DNA of 35,586 nt from Clostridium sp. DSM 17811 (GTDB taxonomy: Bacteria; Bacillota; Clostridia; Clostridiales; Clostridiaceae), in assembly GCF_018861905.1 (NCBI RefSeq), contig NZ_JAHLDU010000033.1, positions 1-35,586 on the forward strand. The letters are read 5' to 3'. This document shows, piece after piece, positions 7,638-15,795 of this stretch. The translations under genes and the position numbers were made by a program. A model generated the notes under the pieces. That model was given only the letters and a program-made list of their open reading frames with translations, was not told where the DNA came from and did no database searches. The stretch's first letter is position 1. Each line of letters opens with the position of its first letter.

Positions 7638-7872
7638 TTATATACCTCCTTTTGGAATGACGTAATTGAACGCGGCTTCTGTACTACTGATGATGTTAGG
7701 ATATAAATCACCTGTTAGCCTCAGATAATACTGAGTACCTCTGAAATCGGAATGTCCCATATATGCAGCAAGGTAAGGTAGTATATTTGTAAGTTCTTCT
7801 CCTGCCATAACCCAGCGTTTAATGCATTTAACAGCAAAATTATGTCTTAATAAATCCAAACGTTTAGATTTA
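7638..7872 (-). pseudogene. RIT-type tyrosine recombinase, C-terminal fragment
   Basis: Only the last third of a tyrosine recombinase remains. It has LRHNFAVKCIKRWVMAGEEL, then ILPYLAAYMGHSDFRGTQYY with the LGH-like box and the Tyr region. This pattern (FAV...RW...AG...LP.L..Y.GH) is typical of the Tn554/RIT class. The coding frame runs on into the palindrome at 7843-7878, where the gene is cut at its LLRH box. Its TAA stop at 7638-7640 lies one base before the next recombinase's start. Confidence 0.75.
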
Positions 7873-7878
7873 CTAAGA
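7843..7878. repeat. 36-bp imperfect palindrome at the right junction
   Basis: The two 18-base arms (7843-7860 and 7861-7878) match at 16 of 18 positions with no loop. Both strands encode the same peptide, KRLDLLRH. On the minus strand it belongs to the RIT recombinase fragment; on the plus strand it runs into the resumed integrase. Confidence 0.75.
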
Positions 7879-8070
7879 CACACCTACGCTACCATATTGA
7901 TTAGCCAAAATGTAGATGTAAGTACAGTATCTAAAAGACTTGGTCATGCTAGAACTTCGACAACTATGGATATATATAGTCACAGCCTACAAAGATCAGA
8001 TTCAGCAGCAGCATATAAACTTGAAAATCTATTTAATAAAAAAGAACGAAATAAAAAGCAGGGATTATAA
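7873..8070 (+). pseudogene. Tyrosine integrase, C-terminal part
   Basis: The reading resumes in a new frame with LRHTYATILISQNVDVSTV, then SKRLGHARTSTTMDIYSHSL. These supply the catalytic Arg/His boxes and the Tyr nucleophile missing from the fragment at 6052-6524. The C-terminus is normal (LENLFNKKERNKKQGL). The stop lies inside a terminator hairpin, and the gene ends 150 bp from the tRNA-Arg copy at 8220. That position suits an integrase next to its attachment site. Confidence 0.8.
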
Positions 8071-8083
8071 AAATCTCTGCTTT
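8055..8083 (+). terminator. Terminator of the broken integrase
   Basis: A 12-bp stem with one G-T pair (8055-8066 with 8072-8083) overlaps the stop codon and is followed by TTTC and AT-rich sequence. Confidence 0.65.
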
Positions 8084-8170
8084 CTTATCGTATTCTATAG
8101 TAATCTTTTGTGTTTTATTGTATCAATAAACACCAAATAAACGCCAATTTAATGTTTGTCATGTTATACA

Positions 8171-8208
8171 AAAAAAGTGATAGGCACCTCAAACCTTTGA
8201 GATGCCTA
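8171..8208 (-). terminator. Likely ancestral terminator of tRNA-Arg
   Basis: A 13-bp stem with one mismatch (8181-8193 with 8196-8208) has a two-base loop. On the minus strand it is followed by a run of seven T. It lies just beyond the tRNA 3' copy, where the tRNA gene's own terminator would have been before the island inserted. Confidence 0.65.
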
Positions 8209-8219
8209 CATTCGTCATG

Positions 8220-8262
8220 GTGCGTCGGACAGGAGTCGAACCTGCGACCAACTGGTTCGTAG
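8220..8262 (-). repeat. Distal attachment site: 43-bp copy of the tRNA-Arg 3' part
   Basis: These 43 bases are identical to 24799-24841. They cover the tRNA-Arg sequence from the anticodon loop (CTACGAA on the minus strand) through the T arm and acceptor 3' strand to the discriminator base plus one base. The tRNA 5' half is absent. With the intact gene at the other end, this is the classic trace of a tyrosine-integrase island in a tRNA gene. Confidence 0.92.
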
Positions 8263-8461
8263 GCAATACGTCAATATATATCGCCATTGTATATTTATAC
8301 ATTATAACAGAATAAATATACATTAACAGTCCTGTTTTATACCCATTAATGTATAAAAACAGCATTTACAATACCAATTCGGTATATAATATGCTATTTT
8401 TGTTTGCCACTGTTTGCCAATAACGCAAATAAACTTTATTAAATATTCTATTTGTCTCGAT
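8263..8461. other. Island left-end region with inverted repeats and arm-type motifs
   Basis: There is no gene here. A 10-bp perfect inverted repeat (8317-8326 with 8346-8355) encloses AACAG/CTGTT (8325-8329 with 8332-8336). Two TTTGCCA copies lie at 8403-8409 and 8413-8419, ten bases apart. Related TTGCCA copies occur at the other end (24509, 24529 and 24541), so these may be integrase arm-binding sites. Confidence 0.5.
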
Positions 8462-10066
8462 TTACCTTATGCCTTCAAGAATTGAATCTATGTGTTCAGA
8501 TAATGTTTCGCCACCTTTATGCAAGTCTTCCTTATTCATATTTGCATATATGCGTGTTACCATTTTTCCGTCATTATCTCCCATTAACATTTGTACAGTC
8601 TTCAAATTAATATTCTTTCTAAAACATTCTGTACAAAAACTATGTCTAAACTTGTATAAATTGTATTCACTTACATTTAATCCATGCTTTTTCAAAAGTC
8701 TTTCATATACTTGACTGTAATCACTATATTTCCACATTTGACCTTTACTTCCGCAAAATAAAAATTCTTCTGTTCCATTTTTACATTTCATCTGCATTAG
8801 TTTAGTATTTCCTTTTACTTCCTCTTCCCAATTTTTAAGTATACTCAATAAATTTTTACCAATTTTAAGTTTACGAATTTGAAATTCAGACTCTCCTCTA
8901 TCACGTACATTCTTTAAATCTGTAATTATTGCAATAGATACTCCTTTTCTCTTTTGAGATGCAACATCATGTTTTATCTCATGACTTAGAGTCCTTTCAA
9001 TGTTTAGCATGCCACTTTCATAATCAACGTCGCTGAATTTTAACGCCAATCCTTCTGAGGGTCTTAATCCTAAATACATTAAGATGTTTACCCAAACATG
9101 CATCATATTATTTTCTTTTATAATTTCAGAAATCTTTGTATATTCCTCCCTCTTAAATGCTAAATTTTTCTTATCTTTATATGCCTTAGATCTTGGTTTC
9201 TTTACTTCCTCCATTAAACCCTTTGTAATTATTTCTCCCCCACCCAAACTCGAAGCATACCTAATTATTACACTCAAAATATCATAAATCTTATTAATCG
9301 AGCTTTGACTAAAAGGTTTAGATTTCCCACCCTTTCCATAGTTCTTTTGGGTTAATGAATTAATAAATTTACTTAGTTTAAAACAGTCAATTTCGCACAT
9401 TTTATAATTCCCTAAAGCTTCAGTAATATGACGAGATGCATTTACTTTTGTATCAAAGGTTCTTGAACTATCTCTACCATCTATACTTTCTAAATATTCA
9501 GTAATATAATCTTTAAAACACATCTCCGCTTTAGGATGTTTTGGTTCTTTGACAAAAGCAGAATAAATAACCGGTGCTGTCTCTTCCACAGGTAAAACTT
9601 TATTTTCACATTGAAATTCACCATGTTTTACCCATAATTCTTGTTGTGTATCAGCGGTTATTACCTTTCTCATACGTTTATGGTTTTCATCATAACCAAG
9701 GCTTAAAGCCATACACCATTTTTTCCTTTGTTCATTCCAATAAGCCTTTATTTCTTTAACTCCTGCTTTTTCCATTATTACCCACTCCTCATCACTCAAA
9801 TCTTTAATCTCATTTGAATTGGTATGAGGGTAACGCTGATAGCCAATTAAATCAATAGGTCTTTCTTCATTTTCTACTAATGCAATTTCTCCATTAATAA
9901 ATCTACTCAAGTCTACAAATTTTACTAGTTCCTTTTTACTACCCACAGCAGTTAGCTCTCCACAATCTATAAGGTCTTTTACCTGCTCAATATCAGCTCC
10001 AAGCTTTTCAGCAGTCTCCTTTAATGTGTACATTAATTTTCTTTTACTTTCTTTAATAAGTTCCAT
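8462..10066 (-). CDS. Island tyrosine integrase
   Basis: A 534-residue site-specific recombinase, long for its family. Residues about 12-58 look like an excisionase- or MerR-like helix-turn-helix (YTLKETAEKLGADIEQVKDL). A poorly defined segment (about 60-175) with an AP2-like stretch KWCMALSLGYDENHKRMRKV follows, then a core-binding domain (about 180-290) and the catalytic domain (about 300-525). Arg335 (YLGLRPSEGLAL) and Arg474 (YKFRHSF) are in place, and Tyr507 (RIYANM) is the nucleophile. The first His of HxxR is Tyr471, and the LGH box is LMGD, variants I recall in clostridial integrases. The ATG at 10066 has AAAGGA upstream. Its position beside the distal att copy marks it as the enzyme that inserted this island. 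Confidence 0.93.
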   Translation of the reverse strand: MELIKESKRKLMYTLKETAEKLGADIEQVKDLIDCGELTAVGSKKELVKFVDLSRFINGEIALVENEERPIDLIGYQRYPHTNSNEIKDLSDEEWVIMEKAGVKEIKAYWNEQRKKWCMALSLGYDENHKRMRKVITADTQQELWVKHGEFQCENKVLPVEETAPVIYSAFVKEPKHPKAEMCFKDYITEYLESIDGRDSSRTFDTKVNASRHITEALGNYKMCEIDCFKLSKFINSLTQKNYGKGGKSKPFSQSSINKIYDILSVIIRYASSLGGGEIITKGLMEEVKKPRSKAYKDKKNLAFKREEYTKISEIIKENNMMHVWVNILMYLGLRPSEGLALKFSDVDYESGMLNIERTLSHEIKHDVASQKRKGVSIAIITDLKNVRDRGESEFQIRKLKIGKNLLSILKNWEEEVKGNTKLMQMKCKNGTEEFLFCGSKGQMWKYSDYSQVYERLLKKHGLNVSEYNLYKFRHSFCTECFRKNINLKTVQMLMGDNDGKMVTRIYANMNKEDLHKGGETLSEHIDSILEGIR

Positions 10067-10315
10067 AAAATTATCATCCTTTCATCTTTTATGTAACTTA
10101 ATATCTAACTGCTTATTTACTTGCTTATTATGAAATCTAAATACGTTCCTTAAAATGTCCAAACAATTGTAATGTTTAGATTAAATCACCCTCTTAACTC
10201 TTACATAACTAGCATATAAAACGAACTAAATTTTTTTGTTATTTCTAATAACCATGGTAATATCTTTTTTATTATAAAATTTTTGTTTCTTGTAACTAGT
10301 CATAAATCTGTTTAA

Positions 10316-10984
10316 TTAATCACCCACTAAACATTCTAACAATAAGTTCTTCTGCTCCTTCTGGATATCTGAAAGTAGTGTGCTAGAAAGTAGGTACTCT
10401 GCATAACCAATCGAACGTTTATTAATGTTGTCATAAATAAAATTAATTTGAGATTTTAAATAAGGCTTTATTATCTGTAGAAAGTCATTAAATTCATCGT
10501 CTGATAAACTATTATTCAATTTTGTCTTAGGCAATTTCAATCCTATATTTTCATGTAGAATTTTTTTATTGGAGTACTTATTTAACACGTCAGCCAAAGC
10601 TTCTTCGTACATGTCCATATTTGCCTTATCATAAAATAGGATCTCTGTAAGCATTTTAGATGTAAATACCGATGCTATTTTTGTTGAGTCATAGTATAGT
10701 TTAGCTGTGACTGTTCGATAGGCTATCCTTGAGCCTAATTTCTGTATCTCTTCATGTACATTTCTCATAGTATAATTTTTATTTAATAAATATATTTTGG
10801 ACTCATTTGTAATAAATTTCGTATTTAATAACAAGTCTATAAACTGCCTTATAAAGTCGTTTCTTCTTTTGTTAAGCTTAATTGTATTAATAGTATATGG
10901 CTTTGGCTTATCTAAGATACGCCCCTCAGAATCCACAAATGCATAAATTATTTCTTTTAGCTGCGCTAATATGTTTCCCTTCAT
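10316..10984 (-). CDS. Hypothetical protein, mostly helical
   Basis: I recognise no family in this 222-residue protein. It begins MKGNILAQLKEIIYAFVDSE. The middle (about 75-110) contains YTMRNVHEEIQKLGSRIAYR followed by TVTAKLYYDSTKIA, which could be a helix-turn-helix that chooses between targets. The rest is helical and charged. A GTG at 11014 is open, but the ATG at 10984 has GGAG nine bases upstream and is preferred. It lies 250 bp upstream of the integrase on the same strand, so it may regulate integration. That is inference from position only. Confidence 0.6.
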   Translation of the reverse strand: MKGNILAQLKEIIYAFVDSEGRILDKPKPYTINTIKLNKRRNDFIRQFIDLLLNTKFITNESKIYLLNKNYTMRNVHEEIQKLGSRIAYRTVTAKLYYDSTKIASVFTSKMLTEILFYDKANMDMYEEALADVLNKYSNKKILHENIGLKLPKTKLNNSLSDDEFNDFLQIIKPYLKSQINFIYDNINKRSIGYAEYLLSSTLLSDIQKEQKNLLLECLVGD

Positions 10985-11515
10985 TAATCCCCACTCCTCA
11001 TCAATTATTTTCACATGTCCGCTCTACACCTTTTCACTTAAATACACTAATAAACATAATTTTAAAATTTTTGTATTCTTTATACCTTAGCCATTTAGTT
11101 TTTAATTCATCAAATACCTCCTGTTTTTAATACTTTTAAACTCATAAAACCCCTTACTACATTCATTTCGAAGATTACATGTTTCTAAATTTACTTAATA
11201 CTTTTGAATCTCTTAGTACATTATTTATTAACTTTAGTGCTCTTTTTTAGGTCTTTTCCGTAATAAAATAATACTATCTTTAGCCTTTTCCAAGTAGAAA
11301 TGGGATGTCTCAAAATAGGTTTCTAATTAATTTATTATTTGAGATATTTCAAATTGTTTAATAAAAAATAAAAGCTATGAAATTTAAGATTAGTGTCTCT
11401 TAATTTCATAGCTTTTTACAGTTTAAATATGCAAGTTATATTTATATAATTCATGAATCGACTTTTCATACATCACTTTCTAGTAACCTATATTGTTATT
11501 ATAATTTTTATATGT
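10985..11515. other. Intergenic region with a terminator and a broken-looking start
   Basis: There is no convincing gene. On the minus strand near 11110-11125 a good GGAGG is followed by ATG AAT TAA, so any translation would stop after two codons. An overlapping frame without a normal start encodes KTKWLRYKEYKNFKIMF up to 11032; it may be a gene remnant. The hairpin at 11370-11416 is listed separately. Confidence 0.4.
11370..11416. terminator. Long hairpin terminator
   Basis: A 15-bp stem (11370-11384 with 11402-11416) ends in TTTTT on the plus strand and TTTTATTTTTTA on the minus strand. It lies about 100 bases downstream of the 77-residue gene and probably ends its transcript. Confidence 0.7.
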
Positions 11516-11749
11516 CTATAATTGTTGATTACTGTTTCCTCTAATTCTAATCCTAATCCTGGCTTCCACACATTTTACCAACGCCTCCATGTATTTATTA
11601 TTCTCTTTAACTCTATTGCTCTCCATGAATTTACCATCAGCTACTAACTTAAATTTAAGTAGATCTCCATACCCAACTGCTGATATTACAAAAGTCATGT
11701 TACTAATCTGATTGACACTGATATCATTCTTCTTATATACTAACAACAT
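11516..11749 (-). CDS. Small hypothetical protein
   Basis: A 77-residue protein I do not recognise. It has a strong ribosome binding site (GAGGAGG) eight bases before the ATG at 11749. The sequence looks like an alternating beta-strand fold (MTFVISAVGYGDLLKFKLV) followed by a helix and an unusual Arg-Ile repeat tail (EARIRIRIRGNSNQQ). It has no signal peptide or membrane segment. It stands alone between an unusually long upstream gap and a terminator. Confidence 0.6.
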   Translation of the reverse strand: MLLVYKKNDISVNQISNMTFVISAVGYGDLLKFKLVADGKFMESNRVKENNKYMEALVKCVEARIRIRIRGNSNQQL

Positions 11750-12414
11750 AATTAATACCTCCTCATTTACTTACTACTCTCTCTCATAATTAGGCTTGTT
11801 TTTAAGCTCTGTGTGGTTTGTTTTAATCTGTTAAACAATATATTTCACCTACAATTCTTTTCACTTGATACGACTCGTTTAAACACAAACACTATATTTT
11901 TATATCACTATATCATTTTCACATTTTTCTAATCACTTTTTTATTTAATATTTATTTCTCAAACTCTTTTTCTCTTAATTTTTCATTACTTTTATTTTTA
12001 TTAATTTTCGACACCACTGTATACTATAAAAAACTGCTAATGAATATAGTGTTTTTTCATTAGTAATTTTAAATTATTACTCTCTCCTTTAATCAATCAC
12101 AACATATTATATTTATTAGATATTGTTGTAAATGCAGTAAGTGCTATTTGTTTTTAGCTACTTGTATATATTTAATGATTCTCCTTCGTTTATTAAATGT
12201 TTGCTGTTTATGCCTTTACTTTTATTCATATGTTATATATTTTAAATTTTATTAAACTTTCTCAATTAAACAGGTATATATTTAATTGCATACCTATTAA
12301 ACTAATTCACTAATACTGCTATGTTCTTTATGTCTCTTCTGTTAATCATATATCTTCCTCCCATTCTTTATTTAATATTATCTTTATATCCTTAATGCTT
12401 TAATTTTAGGCAAT
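11750..12414. other. Long AT-rich gap between cargo genes
   Basis: About 665 bases with no open frame that looks coding. A hairpin (12037-12044 with 12056-12063) is followed on the minus strand by six T, so it may be a terminator. A weak -10-like TATAAT on the minus strand lies near 12105-12110. No recognisable riboswitch or RNA gene was seen. Confidence 0.35.
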
Positions 12415-12453
12415 AAAAAGGTCAGCTATTAATTTCTAATTGCTCACCTTTTT
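12415..12453 (-). terminator. Terminator of the S-layer-homology gene
   Basis: A 12-bp stem with one mismatch (12415-12426 with 12442-12453), with A and T tracts on either side, lies 36 bases beyond the stop codon. Confidence 0.7.
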
Positions 12454-12488
12454 ATCCTATTTATATTATATAGCCTAATACTTTACTC

Positions 12489-13922
12489 CTATAAACTTCC
12501 TCCCATTATTCCATCTACTATCATTTTTATTGCTTCTGCTCTTGTCATTACGTTATACCAATTTGAATTTCCTTTTGAATCAGCCTCTACTATTCCTTTC
12601 TCTGCTGCTAAATTTAGTACTTTTACATCAGTACTATCCATTACTTTATTTGCTATCTCGTATTTTAAAGCTGTATCTACATTACCTTTGTATTTAAGAT
12701 ATATATCTCCACCATTCTTAGTATCTTTAAAATAAGAAGTTTTAACTGGTGCTTCACTGCTGTTTATTTCTAGTACAGCATCTGTATATACAAAATTTGT
12801 TACTGCATATATTCCTTCTAGTCTTGACATTGGTTTAGTTATGTTTGATTTATCTAGACCAAAGTTTGTGTTCATTAATACTGCATCTTGCGTATTTTTA
12901 ACATATGGTGTGTAATATTCTAATCCTATGTCTTCTGCTAAATAATCAGCGTTTGTTACATATATTGCTGATGCTCTAGTATTTGATCTGTCTAGCAATA
13001 CTGAGAACTCCGCTCTTGATATTGGCTCATTTGCTCCATATATACCCTCTTCTTTTCCTGCTGTTAAACCAAAGTATGTTTCTAATGCTGCATAGGGTGC
13101 ATACCATTCATCACCTGTTATATCTGTGTATGCTTGTGAAGCCGCTGTTCTTAATGCTTCTTTTACATCCGGTTGTTGTATTGCTGTCTGGAAATTCTCA
13201 CGTCTTAACATTGATGATAGAACAGCATCTCTTCCTCCTGCATATAAAATTCCTTTCTTAGTATTTACACCTAATGACTTGTCTTTTACATTTACTGTTG
13301 TTCCAAATGCTTTATCCATTGTAGCCCTTAGCTGAGGAAAATTATTTAATTCCCATGTCTCCTTTAAATTCATCCAATTATTTCTTCCTCTATATCCAGT
13401 GTCTAATTCTATCCCTAGCATCTTTTGTACCCCATCTGCTATTGGTCTGTCTGATTCAGCTATATTCTTTCCTGTATAAGATGGTACATTTGCATATATT
13501 AAATCTCTTGATACAGTTGTATTGTATATTGCTGGTACTTCCGCTATAACTTCCTTAGCTACAACGAATGCTGGCGCAATAACCTTTGTACCATTTTTAT
13601 ATGACATTCTGAAAACTACGCTTTGACCTACTGATGTTTTAGCTACTATTGGTACGGTTAATGTAGCAATTTTTTTTGTTACATCCATAGTGACTTTTGC
13701 TACCTTTACCGTTTTTAGGTTCGTGTTACCTATTGACTGAACCAAAACGAAATCTGTTACTTTAGGTGTTGCAGTCACACCATTAAATATTACCGTTACT
13801 TTACCATTAATGGCAGTAACATTCTTAATGCTAGTACTTGCAAAAGCATTGTTAGGTATAATTATTAGCGTAAATAAAAAAGCGCAAATTAAACCTTTAG
13901 TTATAGTTGATAATTTCTTCAC
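12489..13922 (-). CDS. Secreted S-layer-homology (SLH) domain protein
   Basis: A 477-residue exported protein. Residues 1-28 are a signal peptide (basic KK start, hydrophobic core, cleavage after AFA). Residues about 30-125 form an Ig-like beta domain. The C-terminal half contains three SLH-like repeats: about 265-312 (GANEPISRAEFSVLLDRS), about 325-380 (ITKPMSRLEGIYAVTNFV) and about 430-472 (NVMTRAEAIKMIVDGIM). The third position of each core motif is well kept (SRAE, SRLE, TRAE). SLH repeats anchor proteins to pyruvylated cell-wall polymers, so this should sit on the cell surface. The start at 13922 is preceded by GGGGG. Its promoter closely matches that of the transglutaminase-like gene upstream. 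Confidence 0.85.
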   Translation of the reverse strand: MKKLSTITKGLICAFLFTLIIIPNNAFASTSIKNVTAINGKVTVIFNGVTATPKVTDFVLVQSIGNTNLKTVKVAKVTMDVTKKIATLTVPIVAKTSVGQSVVFRMSYKNGTKVIAPAFVVAKEVIAEVPAIYNTTVSRDLIYANVPSYTGKNIAESDRPIADGVQKMLGIELDTGYRGRNNWMNLKETWELNNFPQLRATMDKAFGTTVNVKDKSLGVNTKKGILYAGGRDAVLSSMLRRENFQTAIQQPDVKEALRTAASQAYTDITGDEWYAPYAALETYFGLTAGKEEGIYGANEPISRAEFSVLLDRSNTRASAIYVTNADYLAEDIGLEYYTPYVKNTQDAVLMNTNFGLDKSNITKPMSRLEGIYAVTNFVYTDAVLEINSSEAPVKTSYFKDTKNGGDIYLKYKGNVDTALKYEIANKVMDSTDVKVLNLAAEKGIVEADSKGNSNWYNVMTRAEAIKMIVDGIMGGSL

Positions 13923-14009
13923 TTAATATCCCCCTTGTAATCTTTGTTTTACATATGTTAGCTTTTTTGCATTTTAATAAACAATATATGAAAATATTTC
14001 CTATAAAAT

Positions 14010-14038
14010 ATTATAACGTACACTTATTATAAGTGCAA
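14010..14038 (-). promoter_or_regulatory. Promoter of the SLH gene
   Basis: On the minus strand TTGCAC (14038-14033), a 17-base spacer and TATAAT (14015-14010). The spacer holds a 13-base palindrome, ACTTATTATAAGT (14022-14034). The -35, spacer length, -10 and flanks match the promoter at 15796-15824. Confidence 0.75.
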
Positions 14039-14136
14039 TAAGCAGTTTCATAAGCTAGAATTAGTTTATTTGGTGTCTAACCTAAAACCCTTTAACTTAC
14101 TATATTAACTGTATTTATTGCTATTTTTAAGAATAA

Positions 14137-14170
14137 AAAGAGTGCACCTAAAAAAATAAGTACACTCTTT
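14137..14170 (-). terminator. Terminator of the transglutaminase-like gene
   Basis: An 11-bp stem with one mismatch (14137-14147 with 14160-14170), followed on the minus strand by TTATTC, 42 bases beyond the stop codon. Confidence 0.7.
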
Positions 14171-14211
14171 ATCTTGTTTTATTAACTTCCTATAAACGCT
14201 ATTCTATATCT

Positions 14212-15696
14212 TTAAGATGCTAATTTTATACTACTAATGTCTATAGTCTTACCTGTGCTGTTATCTAACCAGTTTCCTGAGAAGTCTTTAACGTATACTT
14301 TTCCACCCCCAATTATATCTTTGCTTATTTTATCCACATTACTAGCATCATTTGCATAAGATAAGTCATATGCTTTATTTCCTATTACTACACTACCACT
14401 TACTACCTTGGCTAAATCCACACTATTAGTTATTGTTGTTGTGGTTGTTACTGGAGTAATAACTACAATTGGTGGCGTTACTACTGGTGAAGTTATATTA
14501 TCAGCCGTAAATACATATTTTACTGCCTTACTTTCATGTTTTCCTACACTCTGTACTGTCATAAATAACGAATCTCCATTCTTATAAACTCTATCAACTG
14601 TATTTATTGTTGTAGTTGGCTTTGATATATCTACTGTTCCCTTGCCTAATACATTATCTATTAATACATTCGTATACACATTTACTACATCACCTTGCTT
14701 GAATGCACTATTATTTAATGTTACTACTACTGCACTACCTGATGCATTATTTGCTATTGATACTGAGTTTGATAATATTGGCATTACTGATATATTAGTA
14801 TCTACTGGAGGTGTAACTACTGGAATTGTATCTGTTGTTTCTAAATGCTTACTTATATCAAAGTTATAAGTTTGACCTGTAGAACCAGGTGCTAATATTT
14901 CTTGCTCCTTTTTCATATATGCATTTCCTGAATTACTTTGTATATGATGTACTATTGAAAATTCATCTAGCCCAGTATCTGATTGTTTATATCCTGGTAT
15001 TAAAAATATTTTTCTGTTATTTCCTGTGTCATTCCATGTAGCATCTACCATTAACCATTTACCTTCCACATAAACTTCATTCCACATATGATTATCTCCG
15101 TATGCTTTTACACATGGTATTCCTACCTTACTGCATAATAATTGAACCGCTTTTGCATACCCCTCACATACTGCTTGATGATTTACTAACGCTCCATATG
15201 CACTTCCATCAATTACATCTCGTGTTCCGTGGTTATAACTAACCATGCTCACTACTTCGTCATTGATATATGCTATCTTTTCTCTGTCTGTACTAAATGT
15301 ATTTGCTTTAGATGCTATCGTATTAGCTATAGACTCTAACTGCGGGCTATTCTCACATGCAAAATCATCAGCCTTCTGTACTGTGAACTTTATTACTGTA
15401 CCTGTATCAGTTTGCTTAAAACTTAATCTTATATCATCATTGAACCACACCATTCCATAAATATCTGCATCTAAATTCCAGTCCATTAAGTCTGTTTGCT
15501 CATTAAGAGTTATTGATGTTGTCATTATTCCCTTTTTATAGTTGTCATATATTAATTTTTCTACACCTACTCCAAACATTGGATCATCTTTATATGATTG
15601 TGTAGTTTGTGCTGATGCTATACCTGTTAATGTTGATGATGCTACTATCGTTGCCATTAGTAACTTTGCTAATATTTTCTTTATTGACTTTGCCAT
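14212..15696 (-). CDS. Secreted transglutaminase-like (cysteine protease fold) protein
   Basis: A 494-residue exported protein. Residues 1-29 form a signal peptide with cleavage after ASA. A transglutaminase-like core spans about 125-225. Its catalytic triad is visible as Cys177 (HQAVCEGYAKA), His203 (GDNHMWNEVYV) and Asp218 (LMVDATWND). In bacteria this fold includes peptidases and cross-linking enzymes of the cell wall. Two Ser/Thr/Pro-rich linkers (near 285-300 and 400-425) separate two beta-rich modules of about 100 and 70 residues that may bind partners or wall polymer. It has no SLH repeats of its own. The start is preceded by GGGGG. It is upstream of the SLH gene but separately promoted; the two may act together at the surface. 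Confidence 0.85.
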   Translation of the reverse strand: MAKSIKKILAKLLMATIVASSTLTGIASAQTTQSYKDDPMFGVGVEKLIYDNYKKGIMTTSITLNEQTDLMDWNLDADIYGMVWFNDDIRLSFKQTDTGTVIKFTVQKADDFACENSPQLESIANTIASKANTFSTDREKIAYINDEVVSMVSYNHGTRDVIDGSAYGALVNHQAVCEGYAKAVQLLCSKVGIPCVKAYGDNHMWNEVYVEGKWLMVDATWNDTGNNRKIFLIPGYKQSDTGLDEFSIVHHIQSNSGNAYMKKEQEILAPGSTGQTYNFDISKHLETTDTIPVVTPPVDTNISVMPILSNSVSIANNASGSAVVVTLNNSAFKQGDVVNVYTNVLIDNVLGKGTVDISKPTTTINTVDRVYKNGDSLFMTVQSVGKHESKAVKYVFTADNITSPVVTPPIVVITPVTTTTTITNSVDLAKVVSGSVVIGNKAYDLSYANDASNVDKISKDIIGGGKVYVKDFSGNWLDNSTGKTIDISSIKLAS

Positions 15697-15795
15697 TTTT
15701 TAATGTCCCCCCTAATTACCTCTAATGTGCCTGTTATATACATGGTTACTTTATTGTATCTAATAGACAATATATTAAATAATTACCATTAACGT

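Larger units (their letters stand above)
6525..7872 (-). mobile_element. Decayed RIT-like (recombinase-in-trio) element remnant
   Basis: About 1.35 kb separates two halves of a plus-strand integrase. It carries minus-strand tyrosine recombinase sequence of the type found in RIT elements and Tn554-like transposons: the C-terminal part of one recombinase, then, one base after its stop, a second recombinase with its own GGAGG. Intact RIT elements have three such overlapping genes, so at least the first gene and most of the second are missing. The left end has a nested inverted repeat (6531-6598). The right junction is an imperfect 36-bp palindrome (7843-7878). The boundaries are inferred from where the host integrase reading resumes. 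Confidence 0.65.

Noticed and set aside
8220-8262. A second tRNA-Arg gene
   Set aside because: Only the 3' part from the anticodon loop is present; it is an attachment-site copy.
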